64,000 nucleotides of DNA. Origin: JABCPE02 sp963520375 (GTDB lineage: Bacteria; Bacteroidota; Bacteroidia; Flavobacteriales; Weeksellaceae). Both the position numbers and the translations under genes were made by a program. The stretch covers positions 62,001 through 126,000 of the forward strand of contig CAUQQF010000001.1 of NCBI GenBank assembly GCA_963520375.1, in the 5' to 3' direction. The notes under the pieces are model-generated. The model ran no database searches, was not told the DNA's origin, and was given only the letters and a program-made list of their open reading frames with translations. This document shows, piece after piece, positions 23,077 through 32,129 of the stretch; position 1 is the stretch's first letter; each line of letters starts with the position of its first letter.

Positions 23077-25170
23077 ATGAAAATTACATCATTAGGCATT
23101 TCGCTTTTAGCAGGGGCTTATTTCCTTACTTCCTGCTCCACGCAGAAAAATGCAACAGAACAAAAAGTAATGGAGGTGAAAAAAGAAGAAAACCACGCTC
23201 ATGCCCAGCAGCATGACCATGGGATTGCCCTTGATTTGATGGATACTTCCGTGCGTCCGCAAGATGATTTTTACAACTATGTAAATGGCGGATGGATGAA
23301 AACTGCCGTAATTCCTGCTGACAAATCTACTTGGGGTTCTTTCCAAGAATTGAGAGAAAAAACGGATGAAAATTCACTAAAAATCCTAAAAAACATCCTT
23401 TCTGAAACTTACCAAAAAGGAACTGAAGGACAGCAGATTCAGGATTTGTATGCTACATACATGGATATGGACAAGCGTAACGCAGACGGCATCAAACCTA
23501 TCGAAAAGGATTTAGAAGAGATAAACTCTATCAGAAACCTGAAAGACCTTCAAAACTACCTAATAGGCGCAGTAAGAACTGGCGATAATCCGCTATACGG
23601 ATGGAGCGTTTATACAGACCTTAAAAACTCTAAAATGAACGCTGTTTATCTTGGTGGGCCTCGTTTAGGTTTAGGAAAAGATTATTACCAAAAAGAAAAT
23701 GAAGCGAACACTAAAACCATCGCTGAATACAAGAAATATGTGGCTTCTCTATTGCAGATTTTAGGCTACAAAAATGCTGATGCTACAGCGCAGAAAATCG
23801 TAGATTTTGAAAAGAGTTTAGCTAAAACTATCCTAACCAACGAGGAAGGAAGAGATGCGAACAAGCGATACAATCCAAAAACTACTGCTGAACTTTCTAA
23901 ATTGGTAAAAAATGTAAATTTGGCTAACTATCTGAAAGAAGCAGGCGTAAATACAGACCGAGTAATTCTATCTGAGCTGAAATATTACGAAAACCTTGAT
24001 AATTTTATCAATAGTAATAATATCGCTCTAATCAAGGATTATCTAAAACTTCGCCTTCTTTCTGGAAGTGCATCGAGCCTTGACCAAAGATTGGATAAAA
24101 TCAACTTTGATTTTTACAGCAAATATCTACAAGGACAAAAAGAGCAAAGAGCTATGGACAAGAGAGCTCTTAGCCTAATCAATGGTGTTCTAGGTGAGGC
24201 TTTCGGAAAACTATATGTACAAAAATATTTCTCTCCAGAGGCTAAACAAGAAATGGAAATCCTCATAGGTTACCTGAAAAAGGCTTACCACAAGCACATC
24301 AGCGAACTAGAATGGATGTCCAGCGAAACAAAAACCAAAGCACTAGACAAGCTACACAAATTCTCTGTAAAAGTAGCCTACCCGAACAAATGGGAAGATT
24401 ATTCTAAACTCGTAGTAGAATCGCCTAAAAATGGGGCTTCGCTTTATTCTAACCTAAAAAATGTAGCTGAATGGAGCTACGAGAAAAGTCTAGAAAAAGT
24501 AGGAAAACCTGTAGATAAAGAAAAATGGGGAATGCCGCCTCAAACGGTAAACGCCTACTACAGCCCTACGAACAACGAAATCGTATTCCCAGCGGCTATT
24601 CTACAAGCGCCTTTCTTTGATTTCAAAGCTGACCCAGCAGTGAATTTCGGAGGAATAGGAGCAGTTATCGGACACGAGATTTCTCACGGATTCGATGACG
24701 GAGGAGCTCGTTTCGATGGAGATGGAAACCTCAACAACTGGTGGACAGAGCAAGACCGTAAGAATTTTGATATCAAAGTAAAACAACTTGCTGAGCAGTA
24801 CAGCAAATACGAACCTGTAAAAGGAAGTTTCGTGAATGGTGTGTTTACCAGCGGTGAAAACATCGCGGATTTAGGAGGTGTTGCTATCGCCTACGATGCC
24901 CTTCAAATGTACCTGAAAGAAAGAAAAAATCCAGGTGTCATCAGCGGCTATACCCAAGAGCAAAGATTTTTCTTAAGCTGGGCTACTATCTGGAGAACCA
25001 AATCTACAGAGCAGTACCTCATCAACCAAGTGAAAACAGACCCGCACTCACCAGGGTTCTACCGAGCTTTCGCTCCGCTTATCAATGTGGATGCTTTCTA
25101 CAAGGCATTTAATGTAAAAGAAGGTGACAAACTCTATAAAAAACCAGAAAACAGAATCAAAATCTGGTAA
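23077..25170 (+). CDS. M13 family zinc metallopeptidase, lipoprotein (PepO/neprilysin-like)
   Basis: A 697-residue endopeptidase, exported and lipid-anchored: residues 1-20 are a signal peptide with lipobox LTSC. A His-rich linker (about 38-50) follows, then the N-terminal M13 domain beginning VRPQDDFYNYVNGGWM. The zinc site VIGHEISHGFDD is at about residues 528-540 and the third ligand lies in GENIADLGG (about 592). The conserved motif NAYY upstream of the zinc site also fits. Such enzymes degrade peptides outside the inner membrane. A bidirectional terminator lies directly after the stop. Confidence 0.95.
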   Translation: MKITSLGISLLAGAYFLTSCSTQKNATEQKVMEVKKEENHAHAQQHDHGIALDLMDTSVRPQDDFYNYVNGGWMKTAVIPADKSTWGSFQELREKTDENSLKILKNILSETYQKGTEGQQIQDLYATYMDMDKRNADGIKPIEKDLEEINSIRNLKDLQNYLIGAVRTGDNPLYGWSVYTDLKNSKMNAVYLGGPRLGLGKDYYQKENEANTKTIAEYKKYVASLLQILGYKNADATAQKIVDFEKSLAKTILTNEEGRDANKRYNPKTTAELSKLVKNVNLANYLKEAGVNTDRVILSELKYYENLDNFINSNNIALIKDYLKLRLLSGSASSLDQRLDKINFDFYSKYLQGQKEQRAMDKRALSLINGVLGEAFGKLYVQKYFSPEAKQEMEILIGYLKKAYHKHISELEWMSSETKTKALDKLHKFSVKVAYPNKWEDYSKLVVESPKNGASLYSNLKNVAEWSYEKSLEKVGKPVDKEKWGMPPQTVNAYYSPTNNEIVFPAAILQAPFFDFKADPAVNFGGIGAVIGHEISHGFDDGGARFDGDGNLNNWWTEQDRKNFDIKVKQLAEQYSKYEPVKGSFVNGVFTSGENIADLGGVAIAYDALQMYLKERKNPGVISGYTQEQRFFLSWATIWRTKSTEQYLINQVKTDPHSPGFYRAFAPLINVDAFYKAFNVKEGDKLYKKPENRIKIW

Positions 25171-25180
25171 GAAAACCATA

Positions 25181-25212
25181 AAAAATCCATCACGAAATGT
25201 GATGGATTTTTT
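25181..25212. terminator. Bidirectional terminator between convergent genes
   Basis: AAATCCATCAC (25183-25193) pairs with GTGATGGATTT (25199-25209) around a 5-base loop, with A on the left and T on the right. It ends both the M13 peptidase gene and the minus-strand lipoprotein gene. Confidence 0.9.
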
Positions 25213-25700
25213 TATCTATTTATCTCTTCCCATTTATTCGGACTGCTTTCCTTAAAATTTATCTTTATATATCTAATTTTATCTTTTTTTATGTGAACCC
25301 ACATTTCTATAAATTCTCGTGGGAAGAAATTTTCTTCGGTAGTTTTAGGTAATTGACTATTATAACTATCCAGTTCTAATATATTTTTAGAAATCCTACT
25401 ATCTACATAAATATTCAAACCTTTGTATGAAAACTTTCCATACTTTTCGTTATTCTCATCAATAGTTTTAGTATTTAAAAATGATATTGAACAACTATCA
25501 GCATTACAACTACCTTCATTGGTATAAATAAAAACATTATTACTATCCCTCATATCACTATTTATAACCTCATCACAATAAAGAATAAATAACTTCTCAA
25601 TATCTTTATCCTTAAAAATTTCATTAGGAGCTTTACTACATCCTGCTAAAATAAATATAAGCCCTATTACAAGGTATTTTCTCATGATTTTATTTTTCAT
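25212..25700 (-). CDS. Uncharacterised lipoprotein
   Basis: A 162-residue protein with a type II signal peptide (lipobox ILAGC, Cys at about residue 21). The mature region contains a cysteine pair (CNADSC) and no recognised domain. An internal ATG at 25685 would remove five residues and give an equally good signal peptide. It is transcribed towards the M13 peptidase terminator; 115 bases separate it from the next minus-strand gene. Confidence 0.65.
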   Translation of the reverse strand: MKNKIMRKYLVIGLIFILAGCSKAPNEIFKDKDIEKLFILYCDEVINSDMRDSNNVFIYTNEGSCNADSCSISFLNTKTIDENNEKYGKFSYKGLNIYVDSRISKNILELDSYNSQLPKTTEENFFPREFIEMWVHIKKDKIRYIKINFKESSPNKWEEINR

Positions 25701-25815
25701 TTTTCAATGAATACCAAATATACAGAGGAAAAACTCAAAACCAGCTCCTGCAAGACAATATATAATATTATCGCAAAAACCGATGACATACATAGCCGAA
25801 CCCTGCTATTCTTCA

Positions 25816-26409
25816 TCATTCTTCACAGTTTTTAAAATCTTCTGTTTTCAAAGGAGGCAACGAAATAGCCTTCCTCAATGAATCACTTTTTGCTCTGTCT
25901 TTTATACAAGGTTTCCCAAATTGAGTCCCATAATAAACCCTTCTATTATTTCCTTTTTTAGACCAATAATATTTATCAAGAACTGCAGCCAAAAACTCTC
26001 TTTTCATATTTCCTTTTTCTACTTCTTGAAGAAGAAGATTCCTAACCTCATCTTCTTTAGCCACTCGGTGTGGATTATGAAGAAGAATAGCAGTAGCCGC
26101 TAAATCTACGCACTCTTGGTCTTTCAAATTTCTTTTCCCTACATTTTTAGGGTTAGGATATCCATTTTCTTTGATAATAGTAATAAGGCGATAAAAATTA
26201 GCCGAATCTATTTTAGGCATGATTTCACTCCTATTAAACTTAATATCATAATTACGAATCCCTTGGTCAAGACCATACATTGCACACAATTCAAAGGCTA
26301 AATTATTTCTTGAATTTCTTTTACTCTGCGCCGAACATCCATACAAAACCACAAATAGAAGAAGAACTTTTATAACCGCACTTACTTTGCTATTTTTTAT
26401 CTTTTCCAT
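25816..26409 (-). CDS. Lipoprotein, DUF6624-like, tandem copy 1
   Basis: A 197-residue protein with a type II signal peptide (lipobox VVLYGC). The mature part resembles DUF6624-type helical domains: an AATAILLHNP segment, then a KGNMKREFLAAVLDKYYW segment, and near the end YYGTQFGKPCI. Function is unknown. The neighbouring gene at 26554-27135 is a paralogue with the same signal peptide and C-terminal 30 residues, so this is one half of a tandem duplication. Confidence 0.7.
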   Translation of the reverse strand: MEKIKNSKVSAVIKVLLLFVVLYGCSAQSKRNSRNNLAFELCAMYGLDQGIRNYDIKFNRSEIMPKIDSANFYRLITIIKENGYPNPKNVGKRNLKDQECVDLAATAILLHNPHRVAKEDEVRNLLLQEVEKGNMKREFLAAVLDKYYWSKKGNNRRVYYGTQFGKPCIKDRAKSDSLRKAISLPPLKTEDFKNCEE

Positions 26410-26553
26410 ATCTTATTTTTTCTCATTTACTTGAATTACTTTTCTTAAAATTTATTTTAAATACCAAATAACTCAAAACCAGCTCCTGTAAAACAATATA
26501 TAATATTATTGCAAAAACCGATGACATACATAGCCAAACTCTGCTATTTTTCA

Positions 26554-27135
26554 TCATTCTTCACAGTTTTTAAAATCTTCTATTTTCAAAGGAGGCAGTG
26601 AAATAGCCTTTCTCAATGAATCACTTTTTGTTCTGTCTTTTATACAGGGTTTCCCAAATTTAGACCCCATATAGACTTTTTTTCCTTTACTTATATGCCA
26701 ATAATATTTATCCATTATTAATAATAATGTTTCTTCTTTCATATTTCCTTTTTTTACTTCCTTTATTAAAATATCTCTATATTCTTTATTATTTACAATA
26801 TGTTGAGGATTATGGAGCAAAACAACTATAGCAGCTGCTTGAACACATTTTTCATTAATATATGTTCCTATATTATCTTTGTTAGGATATCCATTTTTAT
26901 TTATAAAATTTATTACTCTTTGGAAGTTTAGAGAATCTATTTTAATATTTGATTTTTTATCTATAACTATTCCTTCTTGTCTTATTCCTTGGTCTATTCC
27001 ATATATTTCACACAATTCAAAGGCTAAACTATTTTTTGAGTTTCTTTTACTCTGCGCCGAACATCCATACAAAACCACAAATAAAAGAAGAACTTTTATA
27101 AACACACTTACTTTACTACTTTTTACCTTTTGCAT
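26554..27135 (-). CDS. Lipoprotein, DUF6624-like, tandem copy 2
   Basis: A 193-residue paralogue of the preceding protein with nearly the same signal peptide and lipobox and the same C-terminus (KSDSLRKAISLPPLK). The middle third (about residues 45-150) is clearly divergent, with VVLLHNPQHI replacing AILLHNPHRV. Strong conservation at the ends with divergence in between suggests either gene conversion at the ends or selection for a variable middle. Function unknown. It is divergent from uvrA and may share the intergenic region with it. Confidence 0.7.
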   Translation of the reverse strand: MQKVKSSKVSVFIKVLLLFVVLYGCSAQSKRNSKNSLAFELCEIYGIDQGIRQEGIVIDKKSNIKIDSLNFQRVINFINKNGYPNKDNIGTYINEKCVQAAAIVVLLHNPQHIVNNKEYRDILIKEVKKGNMKEETLLLIMDKYYWHISKGKKVYMGSKFGKPCIKDRTKSDSLRKAISLPPLKIEDFKNCEE

Positions 27136-27254
27136 ATCTTATTTTTATTTTCTTTCCTATTTCCACTGACTATTGTTCCCAAAGATAATTAAATTTTCAT
27201 CGCAGAGTAGCATAATTTTGTTGTAAATTTGTAGGATTATTAAATCTAATAAGA

Positions 27255-30101
27255 ATGTCAAAGCCGAAAAAGGAGCAAAACGAATATATAGAAATCTACG
27301 GAGCACGCGAACACAACCTGAAAAACATCGATGTCAAAATCCCCCGAAACCAGCTGGTAGTCATCACTGGGCTTTCTGGCAGCGGAAAATCTTCCCTCGC
27401 GTTTGATACCATCTTCGCCGAAGGACAGCGCCGCTACATCGAGACTTTTTCTGCCTATGCCCGCCAGTTTTTGGGCGGTCTGGAGCGTCCTGATGTGGAC
27501 AAGATAGAAGGGCTCTCCCCTGTCATCGCCATCGAGCAGAAAACGACCAACAAAAATCCCCGCTCCACAGTAGGCACCGTTACAGAGCTTTACGACTTCC
27601 TGAGGCTGCTCTTTGCGCGGGTTTCAGATGCCTACTCGCTCACCACTGGCAGAAAGCTGGTCAGCTACACCGAAGAGCAGATTTTAGAAGCGATAAAATC
27701 CAACTACAAAGACGAAAAAGTCCTGCTCACCGCTCCTGTAATCCGTGCAAGAAAGGGACACTACCACGAACTTTTCGTGCAGATGGCAAAGAAAGGCTAT
27801 AGCCAAGCTCGGATTGATGGGCAGCTGCAAGACATTGAATACGATTTAAAACTTGACCGATACAAAAACCACGATATAGACATCGTTATAGACCGTTGGA
27901 TTATCGACGAAAGCGCCACCGAATCCCGTATGGAGAAATCCCTCCGCACGGCTTTAGACATGGGCGAAGGTGTCATCGGAATACAGAAATTCGGTTCGGA
28001 TGAGATAGAATATTTCTCTAAAAACCTGATGGATGAGGACACAGGGCTTTCCCTTGCACAGCCAGAACCCAATACTTTTTCTTTCAATTCTCCGAAGGGA
28101 AGCTGTCCGCACTGCAAGGGACTTGGAATGATTAAGAAAATCAATACCGATTTCTTCGTAGAAAACCCAAAACTATCCATTTCCGCAGGTGCTTTAAAAC
28201 CTTTGGAAACTTATAAATTCAGCAAATGGGTTTTAGCACAGATTAGCAGTATTTTAGAACTTTATGGACAGGGTTTGGACACGCCTTTTGAGAAAATTTC
28301 TCCAGAGGCGCTGGACTACATCTATAACGGCATCCACCTGCAAGAAACCCGCGAACTGAAACACGCTGGAATCAGCAAAAAGATAAAAATAGAATTTGAT
28401 GGGCTTATTTCTCATTTGGAGCAAATCATCGAAGACAAAGAAAACTACGGAGCTACCCAAATAGAACGCGATTTCACGGTGGAACAAATCTGCCCAGAGT
28501 GCAACGGCGCAAGGCTTCAGGCATCGAGCCTAAGTTTTAAAATCGATGGTAAAAACATCGCTGAAGTGGCTGCATTGAGCCTTTCTGACCTGATGGACTG
28601 GCTGAATGCGGTGGAAAATACTTTCTCCGATAAAAATAAAATCATCGCCTACGAAATTCTAAAAGAAATAAAATCCAGACTGAGATTTCTACTGGATGTC
28701 GGCTTGGAATACCTCAGCCTCAGTAGAAGTTCTAAAACCCTCTCTGGCGGTGAGTCCCAGCGAATTCGTTTGGCTACACAGATAGGCTCCCAGCTGGTAA
28801 ATGTGCTTTATATCCTAGATGAACCGAGCATCGGACTTCATCAGCGAGACAATGAAAGACTCATCAATTCCCTGAAGAACCTCCGCGACATCGGAAATTC
28901 GGTTTTAGTGGTGGAGCATGACAAAGATATGATTTTAGAGGCGGATGAAATCCTAGACATCGGCCCTAGAGCAGGAAAACACGGCGGCGAAGTCCTTTGG
29001 CAGGGAAAACCAAAAGATTTATTAAAGGCTGACACCATTACTGCTGACTACATCACAGGAAAAAGAAAAATAGAAATCCCAAAAGAGCGAAGACACGGCA
29101 ATGGAAATTCTCTGCTGCTGAAAGGAGCCACAGGAAACAACCTGAAAAATGTAAATTTGGAAATTCCTTTGGGCAAATTAGTGGTCGTTACGGGTATCTC
29201 TGGAAGTGGGAAATCTTCCCTTATCAATGGGACACTCTACCCTATTCTCAATAAGCATTTCTATCGTGCCGTGCAGGAACCTCTACCCTATAAATCGATA
29301 GAAGGGCTGGAAAACATTGACAAAATAGTAGATGTAGACCAGACACCTATCGGAAGAACACCACGCTCCAACCCTGCCACTTACACAGGTGTTTTCGGAG
29401 ATATCAGAACGCTCTTTTCTGAGCTTCCAGAGGCGAAAATACGAGGCTACAAACCAGGAAGATTTTCCTTTAATGTAAAAGGAGGAAGATGCGAAACCTG
29501 CCAAGGCGGCGGACTGAAAGTCATAGAAATGAATTTTCTCCCAGATGTGTATGTCCACTGCGAAACCTGCAATGGAAAGCGTTTTAACAGGGAAACTCTG
29601 GAAGTAAGATACAAAGGCAAGTCTATTTCTGATGTCTTGGAGATGACCATAGATGAAGCGGTGGAATTCTTCCAGCCTATCCCAAAAATCTACAACAAAG
29701 TGAAAACTTTGCAGGAAGTCGGGCTGGGATACATTTCGCTGGGACAGCAGTCTACCACGCTCTCGGGTGGAGAAGCGCAGAGAATAAAACTCGCCACAGA
29801 ACTCTCCAAAAAACAGACAGGAAACACGCTCTACATCTTGGACGAGCCTACCACAGGGCTACATTTTGAGGATGTAAAGATACTAATGGACGCCATCAAC
29901 AGGCTGGTGGATTTAGGAAACTCGTTCATCATCATAGAGCACAATCTAGATGTGATAAAACTTGCTGACCACATCATAGACATCGGCCCAGAAGGCGGAA
30001 AAAACGGCGGAAAAATTGTAGCCGAAGGAACACCCGAAGAAATCATCAAAAACAAGAAATCCATAACAGGAAAATTCTTGGCTAAGGAAATGAAACAATA
30101 A
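27255..30101 (+). CDS. uvrA: Excinuclease ABC subunit A (UvrA)
   Basis: The damage-recognition ATPase of nucleotide excision repair. It has two ABC modules: Walker A GLSGSGKSS near residue 40 and GISGSGKSS near 650, with signature motifs LSGGESQRIRLA (about 495) and LSGGEAQRIKLA (about 838). Zinc sites are CPHC/CPEC in the first half and CETC/CETC in the second. At 948 residues it is full length and ends in the usual GKFLAKEM. Promoter-like boxes TAATTTTG and TAAATTTG lie 24-42 bases upstream. A second full-length UvrA is encoded 2 kb downstream on the opposite strand. Confidence 0.97.
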   Translation: MSKPKKEQNEYIEIYGAREHNLKNIDVKIPRNQLVVITGLSGSGKSSLAFDTIFAEGQRRYIETFSAYARQFLGGLERPDVDKIEGLSPVIAIEQKTTNKNPRSTVGTVTELYDFLRLLFARVSDAYSLTTGRKLVSYTEEQILEAIKSNYKDEKVLLTAPVIRARKGHYHELFVQMAKKGYSQARIDGQLQDIEYDLKLDRYKNHDIDIVIDRWIIDESATESRMEKSLRTALDMGEGVIGIQKFGSDEIEYFSKNLMDEDTGLSLAQPEPNTFSFNSPKGSCPHCKGLGMIKKINTDFFVENPKLSISAGALKPLETYKFSKWVLAQISSILELYGQGLDTPFEKISPEALDYIYNGIHLQETRELKHAGISKKIKIEFDGLISHLEQIIEDKENYGATQIERDFTVEQICPECNGARLQASSLSFKIDGKNIAEVAALSLSDLMDWLNAVENTFSDKNKIIAYEILKEIKSRLRFLLDVGLEYLSLSRSSKTLSGGESQRIRLATQIGSQLVNVLYILDEPSIGLHQRDNERLINSLKNLRDIGNSVLVVEHDKDMILEADEILDIGPRAGKHGGEVLWQGKPKDLLKADTITADYITGKRKIEIPKERRHGNGNSLLLKGATGNNLKNVNLEIPLGKLVVVTGISGSGKSSLINGTLYPILNKHFYRAVQEPLPYKSIEGLENIDKIVDVDQTPIGRTPRSNPATYTGVFGDIRTLFSELPEAKIRGYKPGRFSFNVKGGRCETCQGGGLKVIEMNFLPDVYVHCETCNGKRFNRETLEVRYKGKSISDVLEMTIDEAVEFFQPIPKIYNKVKTLQEVGLGYISLGQQSTTLSGGEAQRIKLATELSKKQTGNTLYILDEPTTGLHFEDVKILMDAINRLVDLGNSFIIIEHNLDVIKLADHIIDIGPEGGKNGGKIVAEGTPEEIIKNKKSITGKFLAKEMKQ

Positions 30102-30119
30102 ATTTAAAATATTAAAATC

Positions 30120-30860
30120 ATGAGAAAAAAATTATTGTTACCGCTAGTTTTATTTGTTTCAGGGCTAATTTCAGCGCAAGATTGCTTTGAAGACTGCCTT
30201 GAAGATTACCCTAAACTGAAAAAAGAAGCTACCAATTTAGACCAGTTTATCCCAAAAGGCTGGGAACTGATGGGCAGTGTAAATGGCGACATCAACAAGG
30301 ACGGCATCACAGATTATGTTTTCATACTGGAGAGCAAAGAAAAATATAAAATCCCTGATGATTTCATGAATAAAGAATATTCCTACAGAATTCTAGGCAT
30401 CACCTTTGGGAAAAAGGGCGGTGGATACCATTTGGCGCTTCAAAACAATAATTTTATCATCAATGGAGACCAAAACTCTTCATTAGATGAGCCTTTTTTG
30501 GATATGGAAATCAAAAAAAATGGCACGATTTGGTTCAAGTTTTACTTCTTCTACAGCGCGGGCAGCTGGTGGGTAAGCAATGACACCTATGTTTTCCGCT
30601 ATCAGAACAATCGATTTGAGCTGATAGGACACGAAAGTTCTTCCCTCCACAGGGCAACCCACGAGGAATCAATCACCAGCACCAATTTTTCCACCAAAAT
30701 GTACCATTTCACCTACACGGATGAAAACGGAAAAACTGAAACCGTGAAAAAGAAAGTGAAAAAAATGAAGCCTCTGCTGATGGAGGAAATAGACCCATAT
30801 GATTTCAATCCTTTGGCGCATTCCTACGGCGAATACTCTCTCGAAAAGAAGGAATACTAA
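30120..30860 (+). CDS. Uncharacterised exported protein with calcium-binding-like loop
   Basis: A 246-residue protein with a signal peptide (residues 1-19, ending LISAQ). After a Cys-containing start (DCFEDCLEDYP) it has NGDINKDGITDYVF at about residues 58-71, a D-x-D-x-D-G loop like those of FG-GAP and dockerin repeats, which bind calcium. The rest is beta-rich with aromatic residues. It follows uvrA by 18 bases, possibly in the same transcript, but a link to DNA repair is not suggested by the sequence. Confidence 0.65.
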   Translation: MRKKLLLPLVLFVSGLISAQDCFEDCLEDYPKLKKEATNLDQFIPKGWELMGSVNGDINKDGITDYVFILESKEKYKIPDDFMNKEYSYRILGITFGKKGGGYHLALQNNNFIINGDQNSSLDEPFLDMEIKKNGTIWFKFYFFYSAGSWWVSNDTYVFRYQNNRFELIGHESSSLHRATHEESITSTNFSTKMYHFTYTDENGKTETVKKKVKKMKPLLMEEIDPYDFNPLAHSYGEYSLEKKEY

Positions 30861-30899
30861 GAAAAATATTATACTCGCACCGAAAAAATTTATTTTATA

Positions 30900-31691
30900 A
30901 TGAAAAGACTGCTTTTATTATTGTTAATCTTAGTTTCTATGCCTTTGCTTTCGCAGATTATCTTCACGGAAAGCATTGCAAATACGATAGATTCTACACG
31001 GATGGTGCAGGGAACCATCGCCCCAGAACTCAACTTCAAAACGGAGAAAGAAAATGTTTTTAACTTTAAAAATAACGCAAATATTAACTTCTTGCTCAAC
31101 AAAAAGAAGTATATCACGATTATCAATCAGATGGAATTCTCTACTTATGGCGACAAACTAAATGTAAGCAACGGCTACATCCACACCGAATACCGCTATT
31201 TGGTGAGACCAGCCATAGAGCTATACCCTTTCGCAGAAGCTGTCTGGGCACCCAGTCGAGGGCTGAAAATACGCGCAGCAGGAGGTCTCCAGTCTCGCTA
31301 TAGAATCTTCCGCACGAGCAAAGTAACACTTTCCACAGGAATAGGTCTCTTCTACGAATACGAAAAATGGAACTACAATGGCGTTCCGAATCCTGCCCCA
31401 CAGGATATGGACAAGATGAAACAGCAAAGGAGCATAAAAGGGCAGATATTTGCGAGTTTTAAGTTTAATTTTGGTGAAAAATGGAATATAATTACCAGCG
31501 GATACACGCATTTCAGACCTGACAGCAACATCAAAAGCCCGCGCATCGCGTATAGTATAGATGTAAAGCATTCCGTAACGAAGCACTTCGGAATATGGCT
31601 TTCTTACCAAAATACCATTCTTACAAAACCGATTGTCCCTATTCGAAAACACTACACAGTGCTTACAGGCGGTGTTTTCATCTCATTTTAA
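30900..31691 (+). CDS. Outer-membrane beta-barrel-type protein, uncharacterised
   Basis: A 263-residue protein with a signal peptide ending in LLSQ (residues 1-18) and alternating beta-strand patterns with frequent aromatic ends, finishing in GGVFISF, a typical C-terminal barrel signature. It resembles DUF481/DUF2490-type outer-membrane proteins in length and character but I cannot assign it. It follows the previous exported protein by 39 bases. Confidence 0.65.
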   Translation: MKRLLLLLLILVSMPLLSQIIFTESIANTIDSTRMVQGTIAPELNFKTEKENVFNFKNNANINFLLNKKKYITIINQMEFSTYGDKLNVSNGYIHTEYRYLVRPAIELYPFAEAVWAPSRGLKIRAAGGLQSRYRIFRTSKVTLSTGIGLFYEYEKWNYNGVPNPAPQDMDKMKQQRSIKGQIFASFKFNFGEKWNIITSGYTHFRPDSNIKSPRIAYSIDVKHSVTKHFGIWLSYQNTILTKPIVPIRKHYTVLTGGVFISF

Positions 31692-31734
31692 TAAGATTTT
31701 TGTTTAATTTTAAACCAAAAACCACCACTAAAAA

Positions 31735-32121
31735 ATGAATTTAGAAGAAAAAATACAAAATGCAGAAACCAGAATTTTCAAAGTGGTTTTCCCTAAAATA
31801 GCCAACCACCACGAAACCATGTTCGGCGGCGCTATCATGGAGCAGATGGTAGAGACGGCATTCATCACCGCAACGAGATTTGCGCGAAAAGCCTTTGTAA
31901 TAAAGGCTTGCGACCACACAGAATTCCGAAAACCTGTGCCAGAAAGTTCACTAGTGGAGTTCATCGGGAAGATAAAATCCATAGGAAACACCAGCCTAAA
32001 AGTAAGCGTAGAGGTCTTCTCCGAAGAGATGTACGCCGAGCGCCGAGAACTGTGTGTCCTTGGAGAATTCAGCTTGGTAGCCATTGGCGAAGACAAAAAA
32101 GCTGTGAAAATATTAGACTAA
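31735..32121 (+). CDS. Acyl-CoA thioesterase, hotdog fold
   Basis: A 128-residue single hotdog domain. The pattern VVFPKIANHHETMFGGAIMEQMVETAFITATRFA matches the HotDog ACOT-type active-site helix found in YciA-like thioesterases, in which an Asn or His-Xaa-Asn position before MFGG is involved in catalysis. Such enzymes hydrolyse acyl-CoA thioesters in the cytoplasm. It is convergent with the second uvrA gene, whose stop lies 8 bases away, leaving almost no room for a separate terminator. Confidence 0.82.
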   Translation: MNLEEKIQNAETRIFKVVFPKIANHHETMFGGAIMEQMVETAFITATRFARKAFVIKACDHTEFRKPVPESSLVEFIGKIKSIGNTSLKVSVEVFSEEMYAERRELCVLGEFSLVAIGEDKKAVKILD

Positions 32122-32129
32122 ATTCACTT

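Larger units (their letters stand above)
25709..27135. repeat. Tandem duplication of a gene with its downstream flank
   Basis: The segment after the first gene copy (from about 25709) and the segment after the second (from about 26461) are nearly identical for about 150 bases, including the 3' ends of both genes. The 5' ends of the genes also match closely, while the middles have diverged. The unit is about 750 bases. Two 60-base stretches ahead of the stop codons share AACCGATGACATACATAGCC-like sequence apart from small differences. Confidence 0.85.
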
